Source: DAOLCO01 sp964612555 (GTDB taxonomy: Bacteria; Bdellovibrionota_C; UBA2361; SZUA-149; DAOLCO01). Taken from it: a stretch of 64,000 bases of DNA. The stretch is taken from contig CAZTBW010000003.1 in the NCBI GenBank assembly GCA_964612555.1, positions 62,001-126,000 on the forward strand, given 5' to 3'. The notes under the pieces are model-generated. The model saw only the letters and a list, made by a program, of their open reading frames with translations, was not told where the DNA came from and did no database searches. Both the position numbers and the translations under genes were made by a program. Shown here in pieces: positions 25,435 to 34,844 of the stretch (position 1 is the first letter of the stretch; the number at the start of each line of letters is the position of its first letter).

Positions 25435-26913
25435 CTATTTTAAATATTTTAAGATTATTATTTTTGTGCAAGATAAAAGAACAACTAGACAACTTATCAG
25501 GAAAAAAATACCATCCCCACAAACAGCAAAAAAAGATTTAGTTCCCAGTGCCGGCACAGATACTATTGCGGTTTCTCTTTGAAATGCAGGCAGACGGGTA
25601 ATTTCTTTACCAAGAGGGTCATAAGCAATACTAAGACCAGAATTGGTTGCCCTTATAAGGGATGAATTCAGTTCTTTTGCACGCATTGAAGAAAGCAGGG
25701 AGTGTTGTTTTTGTGCGATTTCCGAGCAAAACCAGGCATCATTCAGCAGGCTGATCAATATCTTTGGGCGTTCATCTTTTCCATAATGAGAAAAATCACC
25801 TGACCATAAGTCGTCATAGCAGATCATGCAGCCAATATAATATTCATCCAGCGCAATCATTTCTTGTTTCGGGGCACCGGGAAGCAGTGTATAGTTTTTA
25901 CTCCATAGCGCTGTGCTTAAGGGATTATACTCAGTGAAGGGGAAAAGGTTTTTCTTAAAATAGGTGCCAGCAACTTTTCCACCGGGAAGTTTTAAAATAG
26001 CCGAGTTATAATATTCGTGAGCATATTTGTTGAGAGAGTTTCTGGACTGGGTACCATATAGTAAAGGTATATGCAGACCTGGAAAAGGGTCAGCAGGATG
26101 TCCTGCTCCGAATTCTTTTATTGTATCAGGGGTATCAAGCAGCACACTTGATTCAGCCCAGATGATAAGATCAATTTCGGTGGTAGCTGAAGTTACCGCT
26201 TTGCCTGTTAGTGATTGAAGAGTGTTCAGCCTTCCCAGAGGATCTATGTTTTTATGTTCAGGAGGAAAGTTTGTCTGGACCACTAGCACATCTAAAAATT
26301 TTGTGGAAGCCATTTTTTGTTTGATAGAATTTTCAACATAATAGCCGCCAAACAGCAGAACCATCAACAAAACAACGCTGGTATAGTACTTTTTAAAAAT
26401 AAGACCACAGGTTATTAGCAGGCAGATAAACGTAAGCCCGTATTCTCCAACAAGACTGACTGTATGGGATACTGTGCTGTAGTTCAGGAGATTTGAAATA
26501 GAACCACCAGTAAGTCGTGGGTATGTATATTCGGTACTCATCCAGGCTAAAGGGAATCGGACATAATCTGGAATAAATTTTCCAGGGATATTTCTAAAAA
26601 TGGCTACTGTTATCGGAAACTGAAGTGCCGTTATAAAAATAAATAAAAGCGAGTAGAAGAGTGCAAATATAGCTCGTGTATTAAAATATCCAATTATTGT
26701 GTAAGGTATCCAAAAGAAAACAGAGGTATAGAGAAGAGCACCGGCGAAGAGGAAAGTGGTCAAATTTTCATTTTGATAACTGCGCAGTGGCAGTATGAAC
26801 AATATTGGGATAGCACAGAGGCATTGAAGTATTCCAATGTCCAGGCTATATCCACCCCCGGCAAGGAGGCATGAGAGATACAGGGAATAACGGTGGGATA
26901 GAGCTTTTATCAT
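25435..26913 (-). CDS. lnt: Apolipoprotein N-acyltransferase Lnt
   Basis: Lnt adds the third acyl chain to the N-terminal cysteine of outer-membrane lipoproteins. The 492-residue protein has several N-terminal membrane helices (to about residue 210), a periplasmic nitrilase-like domain and a final helix. The catalytic triad is visible as Glu in IIWAESS, Lys in YFKKNLFPFTEY and Cys in GCMICYDD. The loop has CYDD in place of the usual CYE, a mild change. A divergent gene starts 42 bases upstream. The presence of Lnt supports a diderm envelope. Confidence 0.9.
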   Translation of the reverse strand: MIKALSHRYSLYLSCLLAGGGYSLDIGILQCLCAIPILFILPLRSYQNENLTTFLFAGALLYTSVFFWIPYTIIGYFNTRAIFALFYSLLFIFITALQFPITVAIFRNIPGKFIPDYVRFPLAWMSTEYTYPRLTGGSISNLLNYSTVSHTVSLVGEYGLTFICLLITCGLIFKKYYTSVVLLMVLLFGGYYVENSIKQKMASTKFLDVLVVQTNFPPEHKNIDPLGRLNTLQSLTGKAVTSATTEIDLIIWAESSVLLDTPDTIKEFGAGHPADPFPGLHIPLLYGTQSRNSLNKYAHEYYNSAILKLPGGKVAGTYFKKNLFPFTEYNPLSTALWSKNYTLLPGAPKQEMIALDEYYIGCMICYDDLWSGDFSHYGKDERPKILISLLNDAWFCSEIAQKQHSLLSSMRAKELNSSLIRATNSGLSIAYDPLGKEITRLPAFQRETAIVSVPALGTKSFFAVCGDGIFFLISCLVVLLSCTKIIILKYLK

Positions 26914-26954
26914 GGGGCTATTAGCATGGGCATATCAGATATTAAGGAGTGGAA

Positions 26955-27650
26955 ATGAACAGTAGATCGATTATTACACTATTAGCCATAATTATTGCAA
27001 TCTTTGTCTATTATGGTGAGTCTTCTTTTTTTACGGCTAAAGACCGGCAGATGGGAGAAGTTCAGAGTAAAATGCATTTGTTTAAGGATACTGGCAAGGG
27101 TGTTCTTGAATCGGCGATTATCAGTAATGATAAAAATATGCTCTCGGCTTTTGTTGATAAGGATTTTATTAACAAGGAGGGAGTTCTTGAAGGTACTGAC
27201 ACTTCTGTTCCGGAAGAATCTATACCGTCAGAGGAACTCATTCAAAAATTTCCCTCTATTGGGCGATATCTGACTGAAAACAATATTGAGTATTCAGGGT
27301 TAAGGGTTCCTGAGAGTGTACTTGCCTTTTCTGAAGAAGAGGTTTTGGATGTAATTAAAAATTTCTTTCCTCAAGATAATTCTTCTGAAAACTCTCTGTC
27401 TGATACAATTTCAGAAGTTTCCTCAGACATTGTGCTTCCAGCGAACCCCTATGAAGCTTTGGATTCCTCCTCTTCTCACGCAGCCAGGGATGATGTTTAC
27501 GATGATGAGAAAAAAACAGACTCCCTGAATCAATATCTGGAAGCAAATAATAGTACTCTCGAAAATATCTATGAGACTATAGACCAAAATCAGGGAACCT
27601 TAGACCCGGAAAATCCATATCATCAATTGATAATTAACTCGGAACATTAA
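26955..27650 (+). CDS. Unrecognised protein with N-terminal signal anchor
   Basis: A 231-residue protein. I place the start at ATG 26955, 5 bases after AAGGAG; a GTG 6 bases earlier overlaps that site. Residues about 5-20 (IITLLAIIIAIFVYYG) form a hydrophobic signal anchor, leaving an acidic, Ser/Glu/Asp-rich periplasmic or surface tail that is probably partly disordered. I do not recognise it. It is divergent from lnt, and its 3' end overlaps the Rieske gene on the other strand by 17 bases. Confidence 0.72.
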   Translation: MNSRSIITLLAIIIAIFVYYGESSFFTAKDRQMGEVQSKMHLFKDTGKGVLESAIISNDKNMLSAFVDKDFINKEGVLEGTDTSVPEESIPSEELIQKFPSIGRYLTENNIEYSGLRVPESVLAFSEEEVLDVIKNFFPQDNSSENSLSDTISEVSSDIVLPANPYEALDSSSSHAARDDVYDDEKKTDSLNQYLEANNSTLENIYETIDQNQGTLDPENPYHQLIINSEH

Positions 27651-28113
27651 GCCACCACTCGGCTTTAACCTTCTCATCCGGGTGTAAGAACACATTACCA
27701 TTCTCGCTTGCTGAAAGTTTTATCCATCTGAGTGGTCTTGTGGCAGGACCTCTGAGAACCTGTCCTTCTCTGTCAAACTGGGCACCGTGGCAGGGGCAGG
27801 TATAGATGATCTCTGTGGTGCTCCCAGGAGAAGCTGGATTGGGTACTTTCAAGGCGCATGACTGGTGAGTACAGACAAGTTGAAGGGCTCTCAGTTGAGT
27901 GTGGACACCGCTTTTTCTTTTCTCTATTGAAATTCTAAGATTCTCAAATGGAGTCATACCGAGGTTAAAATCTTCGATATTTCCCAATAGAAACGGCTCA
28001 ACTGGGGATAAAAACATATCAGATTTACCATCACAGGCATTTGTAAGGGCACAGGTACTAATAACTCCTAGTAGAAAACTCCTTCTCGTGATAGATGATT
28101 CAGGTTTACTCAT
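27634..28113 (-). CDS. Exported Rieske [2Fe-2S] protein
   Basis: The Rieske cluster ligands are visible as C81-T-H83 and C106-P-C108-H109, with C86 and C108 placed to form the disulfide of bc1-type Rieske proteins; GAQFD follows. The N-terminus carries a twin-arginine signal (TRRSFLLG, residues 9-16), so it is exported folded. A cysteine at 27 after LTNA could be a lipid anchor, though the lipobox is imperfect. Length is 159 residues. No cytochrome b gene is adjacent, so its electron partner is unknown. It is convergent with the preceding gene and divergent from the response regulator (26-base gap). Confidence 0.88.
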   Translation of the reverse strand: MSKPESSITRRSFLLGVISTCALTNACDGKSDMFLSPVEPFLLGNIEDFNLGMTPFENLRISIEKRKSGVHTQLRALQLVCTHQSCALKVPNPASPGSTTEIIYTCPCHGAQFDREGQVLRGPATRPLRWIKLSASENGNVFLHPDEKVKAEWWLNVPS

Positions 28114-28139
28114 AACTGGTACTGTAGCCCAATTTATCT

Positions 28140-28517
28140 ATGCATGCACTTATAATTGATGATGATGCGGTAGTACGAATGCTTGCAGGCAAGATGCTTG
28201 AGTCAAAGGGTTTTACCGTGACGGCATTAAAATCAGAAGATGAAGTTATCAATTATATGGCGGATTCGGCTTCAATCACTCCGACCGACTTGATTCTTCT
28301 TGATCTTCAGATTGGTACCTGTACAGGTAAAGAAATCTATGAGCATCTGCGTGGTAAATTCACCCCGTTTCCGAAGCTCGTATTTATCAGTTCCAATACG
28401 GAAGAAGAAGCAAAGCAACTTGATCTTATGAACTCCGAGGGCAATGCCTATCTTCAAAAACCATTTCAGGCAGGAGCCCTCTTTCAGGTTCTGGAAGAGA
28501 TAGAAGTCTTGAGTTAA
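28140..28517 (+). CDS. Single-domain response regulator
   Basis: A 125-residue receiver domain with no output domain. The acidic pocket IIDDD is at the N-terminus, the phosphorylated aspartate is D55 (LLDLQ), a conserved Ser is in FISSN and the lysine is K107 in QKPF. Such proteins act in phosphorelays or bind other proteins, as CheY does. No histidine kinase is in the window. Its last 4 bases overlap the convergent YmdB-like gene. Confidence 0.93.
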   Translation: MHALIIDDDAVVRMLAGKMLESKGFTVTALKSEDEVINYMADSASITPTDLILLDLQIGTCTGKEIYEHLRGKFTPFPKLVFISSNTEEEAKQLDLMNSEGNAYLQKPFQAGALFQVLEEIEVLS

Positions 28518-29296
28518 GCGATCTCAAATATTCGATTGATACTGCTCTTTTCTTTATCAAGCTCAATGATTACGCCGCATATACACATGGTACCTTTTGT
28601 AAGTGCATTGAAATTTGTCGGCATTCCGCTGATAAACTTGTTAATGATAGCATCTTTTTCCATACCGATTACCCCATTAAGAGGACCACACATACCAACG
28701 TCGGTAATGTAGAGAGTTCCTTCAGGAAGAGCCCTCTCATCAGCAGTCTGGACATGGGTGTGAGTGCCAACAACAGCACTTGCTCTGCCATCCAGATGAA
28801 GACCAAATGCTACTTTTTCACTGGTGGCTTCAGCATGAAAATCAAAAAAAGTATAAGTGCAGTTTGATAATTCATTCAAAAGAAGTTCATCTGCTTTCCT
28901 GAAAGGGCAGTCCAGGAGCTCCCCCAGAAAGATTCTACCCATAAGATTTACTACCCCCAGAGTCTCACCACCCGGCAGATGGTGAATCAGATAACCATTC
29001 CCGGGAGTTCCGGGAGGGAAGTTTCCGGGTCTGATAATCTTCTCAGGTTTGTTTTCGAGGTATTTAATGATCTCTTTTTTCTTCCAGATATGATTTCCTG
29101 AGGTAATTATTTGTACTCCGGATGCAAAAATTTCGTCACAACACTTAAGATCAATGCCAAATCCACCGGCAGCGTTTTCTGCATTTGCGATTACTACGTC
29201 GGGAGCATGTTTGTTTATTAATTCCGGTAACTTATCCCTGACAATGGTTCTTCCTCCCTTTGCTACGATGTCTCCAAGAAACAAAATCTTTGGCAT
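28514..29296 (-). CDS. YmdB-family metallophosphoesterase
   Basis: A 260-residue member of the YmdB/TIGR00282 family of calcineurin-like phosphoesterases that hydrolyse 2',3'-cyclic nucleotides. Metal ligands appear in FLGDIVAKGGR, NAENAAGG, SGNHIW, FDFHAEATSEK and GTHTHVQTADE, in family order. In Bacillus YmdB affects biofilm and motility choices; here the role is unknown. The 3' end overlaps the response regulator gene by 4 bases. A 251-base divergent gap separates it from prkA. Confidence 0.93.
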   Translation of the reverse strand: MPKILFLGDIVAKGGRTIVRDKLPELINKHAPDVVIANAENAAGGFGIDLKCCDEIFASGVQIITSGNHIWKKKEIIKYLENKPEKIIRPGNFPPGTPGNGYLIHHLPGGETLGVVNLMGRIFLGELLDCPFRKADELLLNELSNCTYTFFDFHAEATSEKVAFGLHLDGRASAVVGTHTHVQTADERALPEGTLYITDVGMCGPLNGVIGMEKDAIINKFISGMPTNFNALTKGTMCICGVIIELDKEKSSINRIFEIA

Positions 29297-29547
29297 ATGC
29301 CCCCATTTATTTTTTCGTCCAAGGGCAGTTTAGCCAAATAGAGTTAGCCGAAAACTAGCCGAATAATAATTTACTTGATTAGATGTTAATTTACTGTAAC
29401 CATTTACATATGGGCTAGCATCTAAATTACATGACAAAGCCTATGATTAAAAACGGACTTAGCCGATGCTTAATCTATAACTTGCTCCAATATGCCATGC
29501 TTTATGGCTAAAGCATACATGGGGGAGCTAAAAGAGGAGAATACCAT
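29297..29547. promoter_or_regulatory. prkA promoter/leader region with hairpin
   Basis: The gap holds TAGCCGAA repeats near 29331-29360, a TTAGATG/CATCTAA pair around 29380-29435 and an 8-bp hairpin ATGCTTTA-TGGC-TAAAGCAT (29497-29516). AGAGGAGA follows before the prkA ATG. The hairpin ends about 18 bases before the ribosome site and may affect translation. No clear sigma70 boxes are seen. Confidence 0.5.
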
Positions 29548-31506
29548 ATGTCTCAGGATAAGAAAGTTTCAGAATCTACTATCCACGAATTCAGGGCGAT
29601 AATTGATAAAGATCGTGAGACACGACAAAGAAATCACTGGCAAGGTACCCTCCTGGAATATCTGGAACTGGCAAAAGGGAACAAGGAACTTGCCCAGCTT
29701 TCCCACCAGAGACTCTACAACATGATCGTTGGTCAGGGTGTGGAAGAAATCAATGTTGAAGAAGATCCAAAACTTTCCCGAATATTCAAAAACAAACGCC
29801 TCAGAAGATATCAATTCTTTGCTGAGGATTTTTTCGGTATGGAAAATACTGTTGCAAATGTTGTCAGATATTTCCATTCGGCTTCCTTGCGGGGTGAAGA
29901 GAGCAGGCAGGTTTTATATCTTGTTGGTCCTGTTGGTTCAGGGAAAAGCTCTCTGGTGGAACGACTGAAACAAGGGCTCGAAACACTTCCTCCATTCTTT
30001 GCCATTGAAGGATGTCCCATGTTTGAAGATCCTCTGCACTTGATTCCTCGTCACCTCAGACAGGAATTTGAGAAAATGCTCGGAGTAAAAATCGAAGGCG
30101 ATCTCTGCCCTGTGTGCCGCTATCGTCTTAAAGAAGAATATAACGGGAAGTGGGAAGAGTATCCCATCGTCAGTAAAGAATTCAGCAGAAGAGGACGAGT
30201 CGGGGTTGGAGTTGTCCCTCCTGTTGACCCGAACAATCAGGATACCAGTGTACTGATTGGTAGTGAGGACATTTCAAAACTTGATCGTTACTCTGAAGGT
30301 GACCCCCGGGTACTTGACCTTACCGGTGCGCTCAATGTTGGTAACAGAGGTATGGTAGAATTTATTGAAGTATTCAAGAACGAAACTGAATATCTTCATG
30401 CAATGATTACCGCGACTCAGGAAAAATCAATCCCCGCCCCCGGACGTCATGGGATGATCTATGTTGATACCTGTATCGTTGCCCATTCAAACGAAGCTGA
30501 ATGGAAGAAATTCAAGTCAGATCATACCAATGAAGCGATTCTGGATCGTATCGTAGTAGTAAAAGTCCCCTATAACCTGAGGCTTTCTGAAGAAGTCAAG
30601 ATTTACAATAAAATTATTCGACAATCTAACTTCAAAGCTGAGATCGCACCGCACACTATTGAACTTGCTTCCAAGTTTGCAATTCTTACCCGACTTGAGT
30701 CTTCAAACAAGTGTGACCTGATGACCAAATTGAAGCTCTATAACGGAGAAGAAGTCGTAGAAAAAGGGAAAACTAAAAAGATCGATGTTACCGAGCTTAA
30801 GGAAGAGGCGAAACGGGAAGGTATGGATGGAATATCTACCCGCTTTATTATGAAAGCTCTGGATAATGCCCTTTCGGATAATATTGAAAATAACTGCATA
30901 CACCCCTTGAATGTCAGAGAATCACTGATTCATATGGTAAAGAACGGGGATTTTGCTGAAGAAACGAAAAGAAATTATCTGGAAATACTTCGTGATATCA
31001 TTCACAAGGATTATCTTGAAATTCTTGAAAAAGAAATTACAAAGGCATTTGTGTATTCTTATCAGGAACAGGCAGAGACACTTTTCCAGAACTACCTTGA
31101 TCATGCTGAAGCGTATGTCACAAAGAAAAAGCTTAAAGATCAGCGTACCAGTGAAGAGCTTGATCCGGATGAGGCATTCTTGAAATCTATTGAGGAGCAG
31201 ATTGCAATTATCGGCACCGCTGCGGATGGGTTCAGACAGGAAGTGATCGCCTACCTCTGGTCAATCGGGAGACGTGGTGAAAAAGTGGGATACGAATCCT
31301 ACGAACCACTGAAGGAAGCAATAGAAAAAAAGCTTATGACCAGTGTGAGAGATATTTCCAGAGTTATCACCAAAGCCCGAACCCGGGATTCGGAACAACA
31401 ACAGAAATACGATACTATGGTAGAGCAGTTAATCGCAAATGGTTATCCGCCAGCGTGTATTGATGTAATACTTAAATATGCATCTAATCATCTCTGGAAA
31501 GACTAG
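29548..31506 (+). CDS. prkA: PrkA serine protein kinase
   Basis: A 652-residue PrkA, a cytosolic AAA-like Ser/Thr kinase (or ATP-dependent protease, as some work suggests) induced in stress, starvation or sporulation. Its P-loop is GPVGSGKSS (127-135), then the conserved LDLTGALNVGNRGMVEFIEV, ITATQEKSIPAPGR and YVDTCIVAHSNEAEW. The length is normal (about 640-650). GAGGAGA before the ATG is strong. It leads a four-gene transcript with yeaH (11-base gap), spoVR (18-base gap) and a membrane protein, a classic arrangement. Confidence 0.97.
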   Translation: MSQDKKVSESTIHEFRAIIDKDRETRQRNHWQGTLLEYLELAKGNKELAQLSHQRLYNMIVGQGVEEINVEEDPKLSRIFKNKRLRRYQFFAEDFFGMENTVANVVRYFHSASLRGEESRQVLYLVGPVGSGKSSLVERLKQGLETLPPFFAIEGCPMFEDPLHLIPRHLRQEFEKMLGVKIEGDLCPVCRYRLKEEYNGKWEEYPIVSKEFSRRGRVGVGVVPPVDPNNQDTSVLIGSEDISKLDRYSEGDPRVLDLTGALNVGNRGMVEFIEVFKNETEYLHAMITATQEKSIPAPGRHGMIYVDTCIVAHSNEAEWKKFKSDHTNEAILDRIVVVKVPYNLRLSEEVKIYNKIIRQSNFKAEIAPHTIELASKFAILTRLESSNKCDLMTKLKLYNGEEVVEKGKTKKIDVTELKEEAKREGMDGISTRFIMKALDNALSDNIENNCIHPLNVRESLIHMVKNGDFAEETKRNYLEILRDIIHKDYLEILEKEITKAFVYSYQEQAETLFQNYLDHAEAYVTKKKLKDQRTSEELDPDEAFLKSIEEQIAIIGTAADGFRQEVIAYLWSIGRRGEKVGYESYEPLKEAIEKKLMTSVRDISRVITKARTRDSEQQQKYDTMVEQLIANGYPPACIDVILKYASNHLWKD

Positions 31507-31517
31507 GTACTGCTGCC

Positions 31518-32729
31518 ATGAGTACGATTTTTCGTCCCTACGCAGGCGATGATAAACGCTCTGACCGAAGTGCAGGTGATCGTACCCGACACAGGCAAAA
31601 GATTCGGGAGTCCATCAGGGGAAATATTGCAGATATCCTTTCTGAAGAGTCGATCATAGGACGAGACAGGGATAAGATCATTAAAGTACCTATTCGTTCC
31701 ATAAAGGAATATCGTTTCATATACGGAGATAACAGTCCGGGGGTTGCTCAGGGTAAGGGAAACTCCAAGGAAGGTGATGTAGTTGGGCAGCCGCAACCGG
31801 GTGACCCAAATGCCACAGGTGAAGCCGGAGATACGCCGGGTGTGGATGCATTTGAGACCGATGTGACTCTGGAAGAGCTTATAGATATCATGTTCGAAGA
31901 TCTGGAGCTCCCTGAACTTCAAAGAAAAGCACTCAAGGCGATTCCAAGTGATAAGGCATTTAAACGTCATGGAGTGCGAAAAGAAGGTATCAGGGCACGT
32001 CTTGATAAAAGAAAGACCGCAAGAAATCGTATACGAAGAAAATCAGCCATCCTCCCTGATGAGCCTAATGATCATCCGCTTTCCGAAGAGGACGGCAAAC
32101 CCCGTTTTCCTTTTCACAAAGACGACATGCGTTATTTCCATATCAAGCAGGATACCAAACTGCAATCCAATGCGGTGGTAGTTTGTATCATGGATACTTC
32201 CGGTTCCATGGGAACCACCAAAAAATATCTCGCGCGAAGTTTTTATTTTTTACTTTATCAGTTTGTACGCCTAAAGTATCAGGAAGTTGAAATTGTGTTT
32301 ATTGCCCATCATACCGAGGCAAAAGAGGTTACTGAACAGGAGTTTTTTCATAAGGTGGAATCCGGGGGTACCTATATATCTTCAGGGTATGAAAAAGCGC
32401 TTGAGATCATATCTGAAAGGTATCACCCTTCCCTCTGGAACATATATGCGTTTCACTGTTCTGATGGGGATAATTTCTACAGCGACAATGATAAGGCACT
32501 TGCTGCCGCAAATGAATTGTGTGAAGTGGCGAACCTGTTCGGGTATGGGGAGATAAAACCGGCTGGTAGCGCTTATTACAGTGGGAGTATGCTCGATGTG
32601 TTCAGTGCGATTGATAAACCAAATTTTCAGAGTATCGTAATTGAGAAGAAAGAAGACCTCTGGACAGGCTTTCGATCATTTATGATGCGGGATGCAGTAG
32701 TGAGTGAAGCAGTAGCTAGCTCAAAATAA
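31518..32729 (+). CDS. yeaH: YeaH/DUF444 VWA-like protein
   Basis: A 403-residue DUF444 protein (YeaH/YhbH), the usual partner of PrkA. The C-terminal half is a von Willebrand A-like fold with MIDAS motif D226-T-S228-G-S230 and the later GGTYISSGYEKAL. The N-terminal half is highly charged, with a Gly/Asp-rich central stretch (about 65-105). It lies between prkA and spoVR, as in Escherichia coli where yeaG-yeaH are co-transcribed. Its exact role is unknown beyond stress survival. Confidence 0.95.
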   Translation: MSTIFRPYAGDDKRSDRSAGDRTRHRQKIRESIRGNIADILSEESIIGRDRDKIIKVPIRSIKEYRFIYGDNSPGVAQGKGNSKEGDVVGQPQPGDPNATGEAGDTPGVDAFETDVTLEELIDIMFEDLELPELQRKALKAIPSDKAFKRHGVRKEGIRARLDKRKTARNRIRRKSAILPDEPNDHPLSEEDGKPRFPFHKDDMRYFHIKQDTKLQSNAVVVCIMDTSGSMGTTKKYLARSFYFLLYQFVRLKYQEVEIVFIAHHTEAKEVTEQEFFHKVESGGTYISSGYEKALEIISERYHPSLWNIYAFHCSDGDNFYSDNDKALAAANELCEVANLFGYGEIKPAGSAYYSGSMLDVFSAIDKPNFQSIVIEKKEDLWTGFRSFMMRDAVVSEAVASSK

Positions 32730-32747
32730 GTTGCGGCAAAATAAGTT

Positions 32748-34199
32748 ATGATGGACTTTAAAGAACTTGAGAAGTGGGATGCACAGATACTGGAGCTTGT
32801 CTCCTACTATGGGCTTAATTGCTATCCTCAGGAATTTGAAATCTGTGATCACTTTGAAATGCTCGGATATATGTCTTACTCCGGTATGCCAAGCAGGTAC
32901 CCTCATTGGTCATTTGGTAAATCCTACGAACGGGAAAAAACCATGTACGACTATGGGGTCGGAGGGCTTCCTTATGAGATGGTGATCAACTCAAATCCCT
33001 GTCTTGCTTACCTCATGCGGGATAATACAGACCTGCTTCAGATTCTTACCATAGCGCACGTGTATGGACATAATGATTTTTTTGCCAATAATTTTACTTT
33101 TACTTCCGGATTTAATGCTGCCTACACCCTTGAAATGTTCAAGACTCATGCTGATCGGGTTCGTTCTTATGTTGAAGACCCGAGTATAGGGATAGAGCGG
33201 GTTGAGCAGATTCTTGATGCTGCACATGCGCTCAGTCTTCAGCGATCAAGAAATCTTGCAATTAAAAAACTCTCACGAGGTGAGCAGCAACGACGGCTTT
33301 GGGAAGCATCTCAACCAAAAGAAGATGAGTTTTCGGAACTGCACAATCCACCGGAATATGTTGCTCCGGATCTTTCAAAATTTCCTCTTGAGCCTGAAGA
33401 GAATCTGGTAGAATTTATTGCAAAATATAATCCGTACCTTGCTGAATGGCAGCGTGATTTGTTACTGATAGTTGATCGTGAAGCTGCCTATTTCATTCCC
33501 CAGATTGAAACAAAAATCATGAATGAAGGCTGGGCAAGTTATTGGCACTATAAAATTCTAAATGAGCTTTCACTTCCTCAGGGACTTCATATGGAGTTTC
33601 TGGTGCGTCACAACCAGGTACTCCGCCCTACACCCGGTGGCTTAAACCCCTATCATCTCGGATTTATCATTTGGCAGGACATTGAAAGAAGATGGAATGA
33701 AGGAGATACCGGAGAGGAATTTTCGAACAAACCAAAACCCGATATTTCTCATATGCAGGAAAATGACACTCCCGGAAGAAAGAAGATATTTCAGGTTCGG
33801 GAGTCTGATCGGGATGCCTCCTTTCTTCGGAGGTTTTTAACACGAGAGATTATGCAGGAGCTGGATCTTTTTCAGCACGAAAAACGAGGTAAGGAACGGG
33901 TCATTTCCAAAGTCTCCGATGATGAAAGCTGGAAAGAAATAAAAGAAAATCTGATTAGAAATGTTGGTATGGGCTCACGTCCCATAATCAAGATTACGGA
34001 TGCCGATTATAAGGGTAACAGAAGTCTCTATCTAACGCATGAACATGAGGGAAGAGACCTGCAACTTGAATATTGTGAGAAAACATTACAACACATGAGT
34101 GCACTGTGGGGAAAAACAGTCCTCCTCCAGACCATAGTGAACGGAAAACGCTCACTCTTAAGACTTGTTGATAATTCTCTTAAAGTTGAGAGAATATAA
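32748..34199 (+). CDS. spoVR: SpoVR-family protein
   Basis: A 483-residue SpoVR family member. Family hallmarks are CYPQEFEICDHFEMLGYMSYSGMPSRYPHWSFGKSYE near the N-terminus (residues about 24-60, given here as shorter pieces: YPQEFEIC, MPSRYPHW, FGKSYE), HVYGHNDFF, MNEGWASYWHYKI and PYHLGFIIWQDIERRW. In Bacillus SpoVR affects spore cortex; in non-sporulating bacteria it always travels with prkA and yeaH. Two ATG codons (32748, 32751) begin the frame and no strong ribosome site is seen, so translational coupling to yeaH (18 bases) is likely. Confidence 0.95.
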   Translation: MMDFKELEKWDAQILELVSYYGLNCYPQEFEICDHFEMLGYMSYSGMPSRYPHWSFGKSYEREKTMYDYGVGGLPYEMVINSNPCLAYLMRDNTDLLQILTIAHVYGHNDFFANNFTFTSGFNAAYTLEMFKTHADRVRSYVEDPSIGIERVEQILDAAHALSLQRSRNLAIKKLSRGEQQRRLWEASQPKEDEFSELHNPPEYVAPDLSKFPLEPEENLVEFIAKYNPYLAEWQRDLLLIVDREAAYFIPQIETKIMNEGWASYWHYKILNELSLPQGLHMEFLVRHNQVLRPTPGGLNPYHLGFIIWQDIERRWNEGDTGEEFSNKPKPDISHMQENDTPGRKKIFQVRESDRDASFLRRFLTREIMQELDLFQHEKRGKERVISKVSDDESWKEIKENLIRNVGMGSRPIIKITDADYKGNRSLYLTHEHEGRDLQLEYCEKTLQHMSALWGKTVLLQTIVNGKRSLLRLVDNSLKVERI

Positions 34200-34275
34200 G
34201 AAGTACCAGTTGAATAAGCTTATTACTACAGCTATCATGACTGTAGTATATCTTAGTAAATAACGCAGTTTTTAT

Positions 34276-34815
34276 ATGTCTTTTACAGCTCTTTTCCTTT
34301 TAATCCTGCTGTTTATTGCAGCGGTACTTCTTTTATGGAAGACATTTGCAGTTCTTTTTGCGCCTTATTTTGTGTGTAAACTGCCAGAGAAGCTGGGTAT
34401 TGTTGATCTCAAGTTAAACTCTGGGGATTGTTCATCTTATTGTGTGTATTGTGCGTCGGAGGAAAGTCTTTACAACTTCTTCAGTCTGTTCCCCTGGCAA
34501 TCTCGTGGGATTCTTAGTTTTAAAGATAATGAGATCTGTTATGAAGGCTCAAAATACATCCCTTCATTTTTCAGAAGACTTGGTTTTACCAAAGAAAGAC
34601 CACCTCGTGTGAGGCATTATTTTAATAAACAGAAGGTAAAGATAACTTACATCCCTCCAAAATTCTGGCGTGATGGTGGTCTTACCTGGATGAGAGTAGA
34701 AGTGGACGATATCCCCTATTATTTTACTACAGGAAGATCAAGACTCGGAATCATGGACGTTCAATCCGAGTCAGAATCAACAACAGGATTATATAAGCTT
34801 GTTTCCGAGATATAA
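34276..34815 (+). CDS. Membrane-anchored unknown protein after spoVR
   Basis: A 179-residue protein with an N-terminal hydrophobic segment (ALFLLILLFIAAVLLLW, about 5-21, followed by another about 23-35), then a cytosolic or periplasmic beta-rich domain with several cysteines (CSSYCVYCASEE) and a basic central part. It is 76 bases after spoVR on the same strand and may be the fourth gene of the prkA unit. I do not recognise it. The cluster of four cysteines (about 55-62) could bind metal. Confidence 0.68.
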   Translation: MSFTALFLLILLFIAAVLLLWKTFAVLFAPYFVCKLPEKLGIVDLKLNSGDCSSYCVYCASEESLYNFFSLFPWQSRGILSFKDNEICYEGSKYIPSFFRRLGFTKERPPRVRHYFNKQKVKITYIPPKFWRDGGLTWMRVEVDDIPYYFTTGRSRLGIMDVQSESESTTGLYKLVSEI

Positions 34816-34844
34816 TATCCAAAGAGGGCTGGTGGTGGGGGGAC

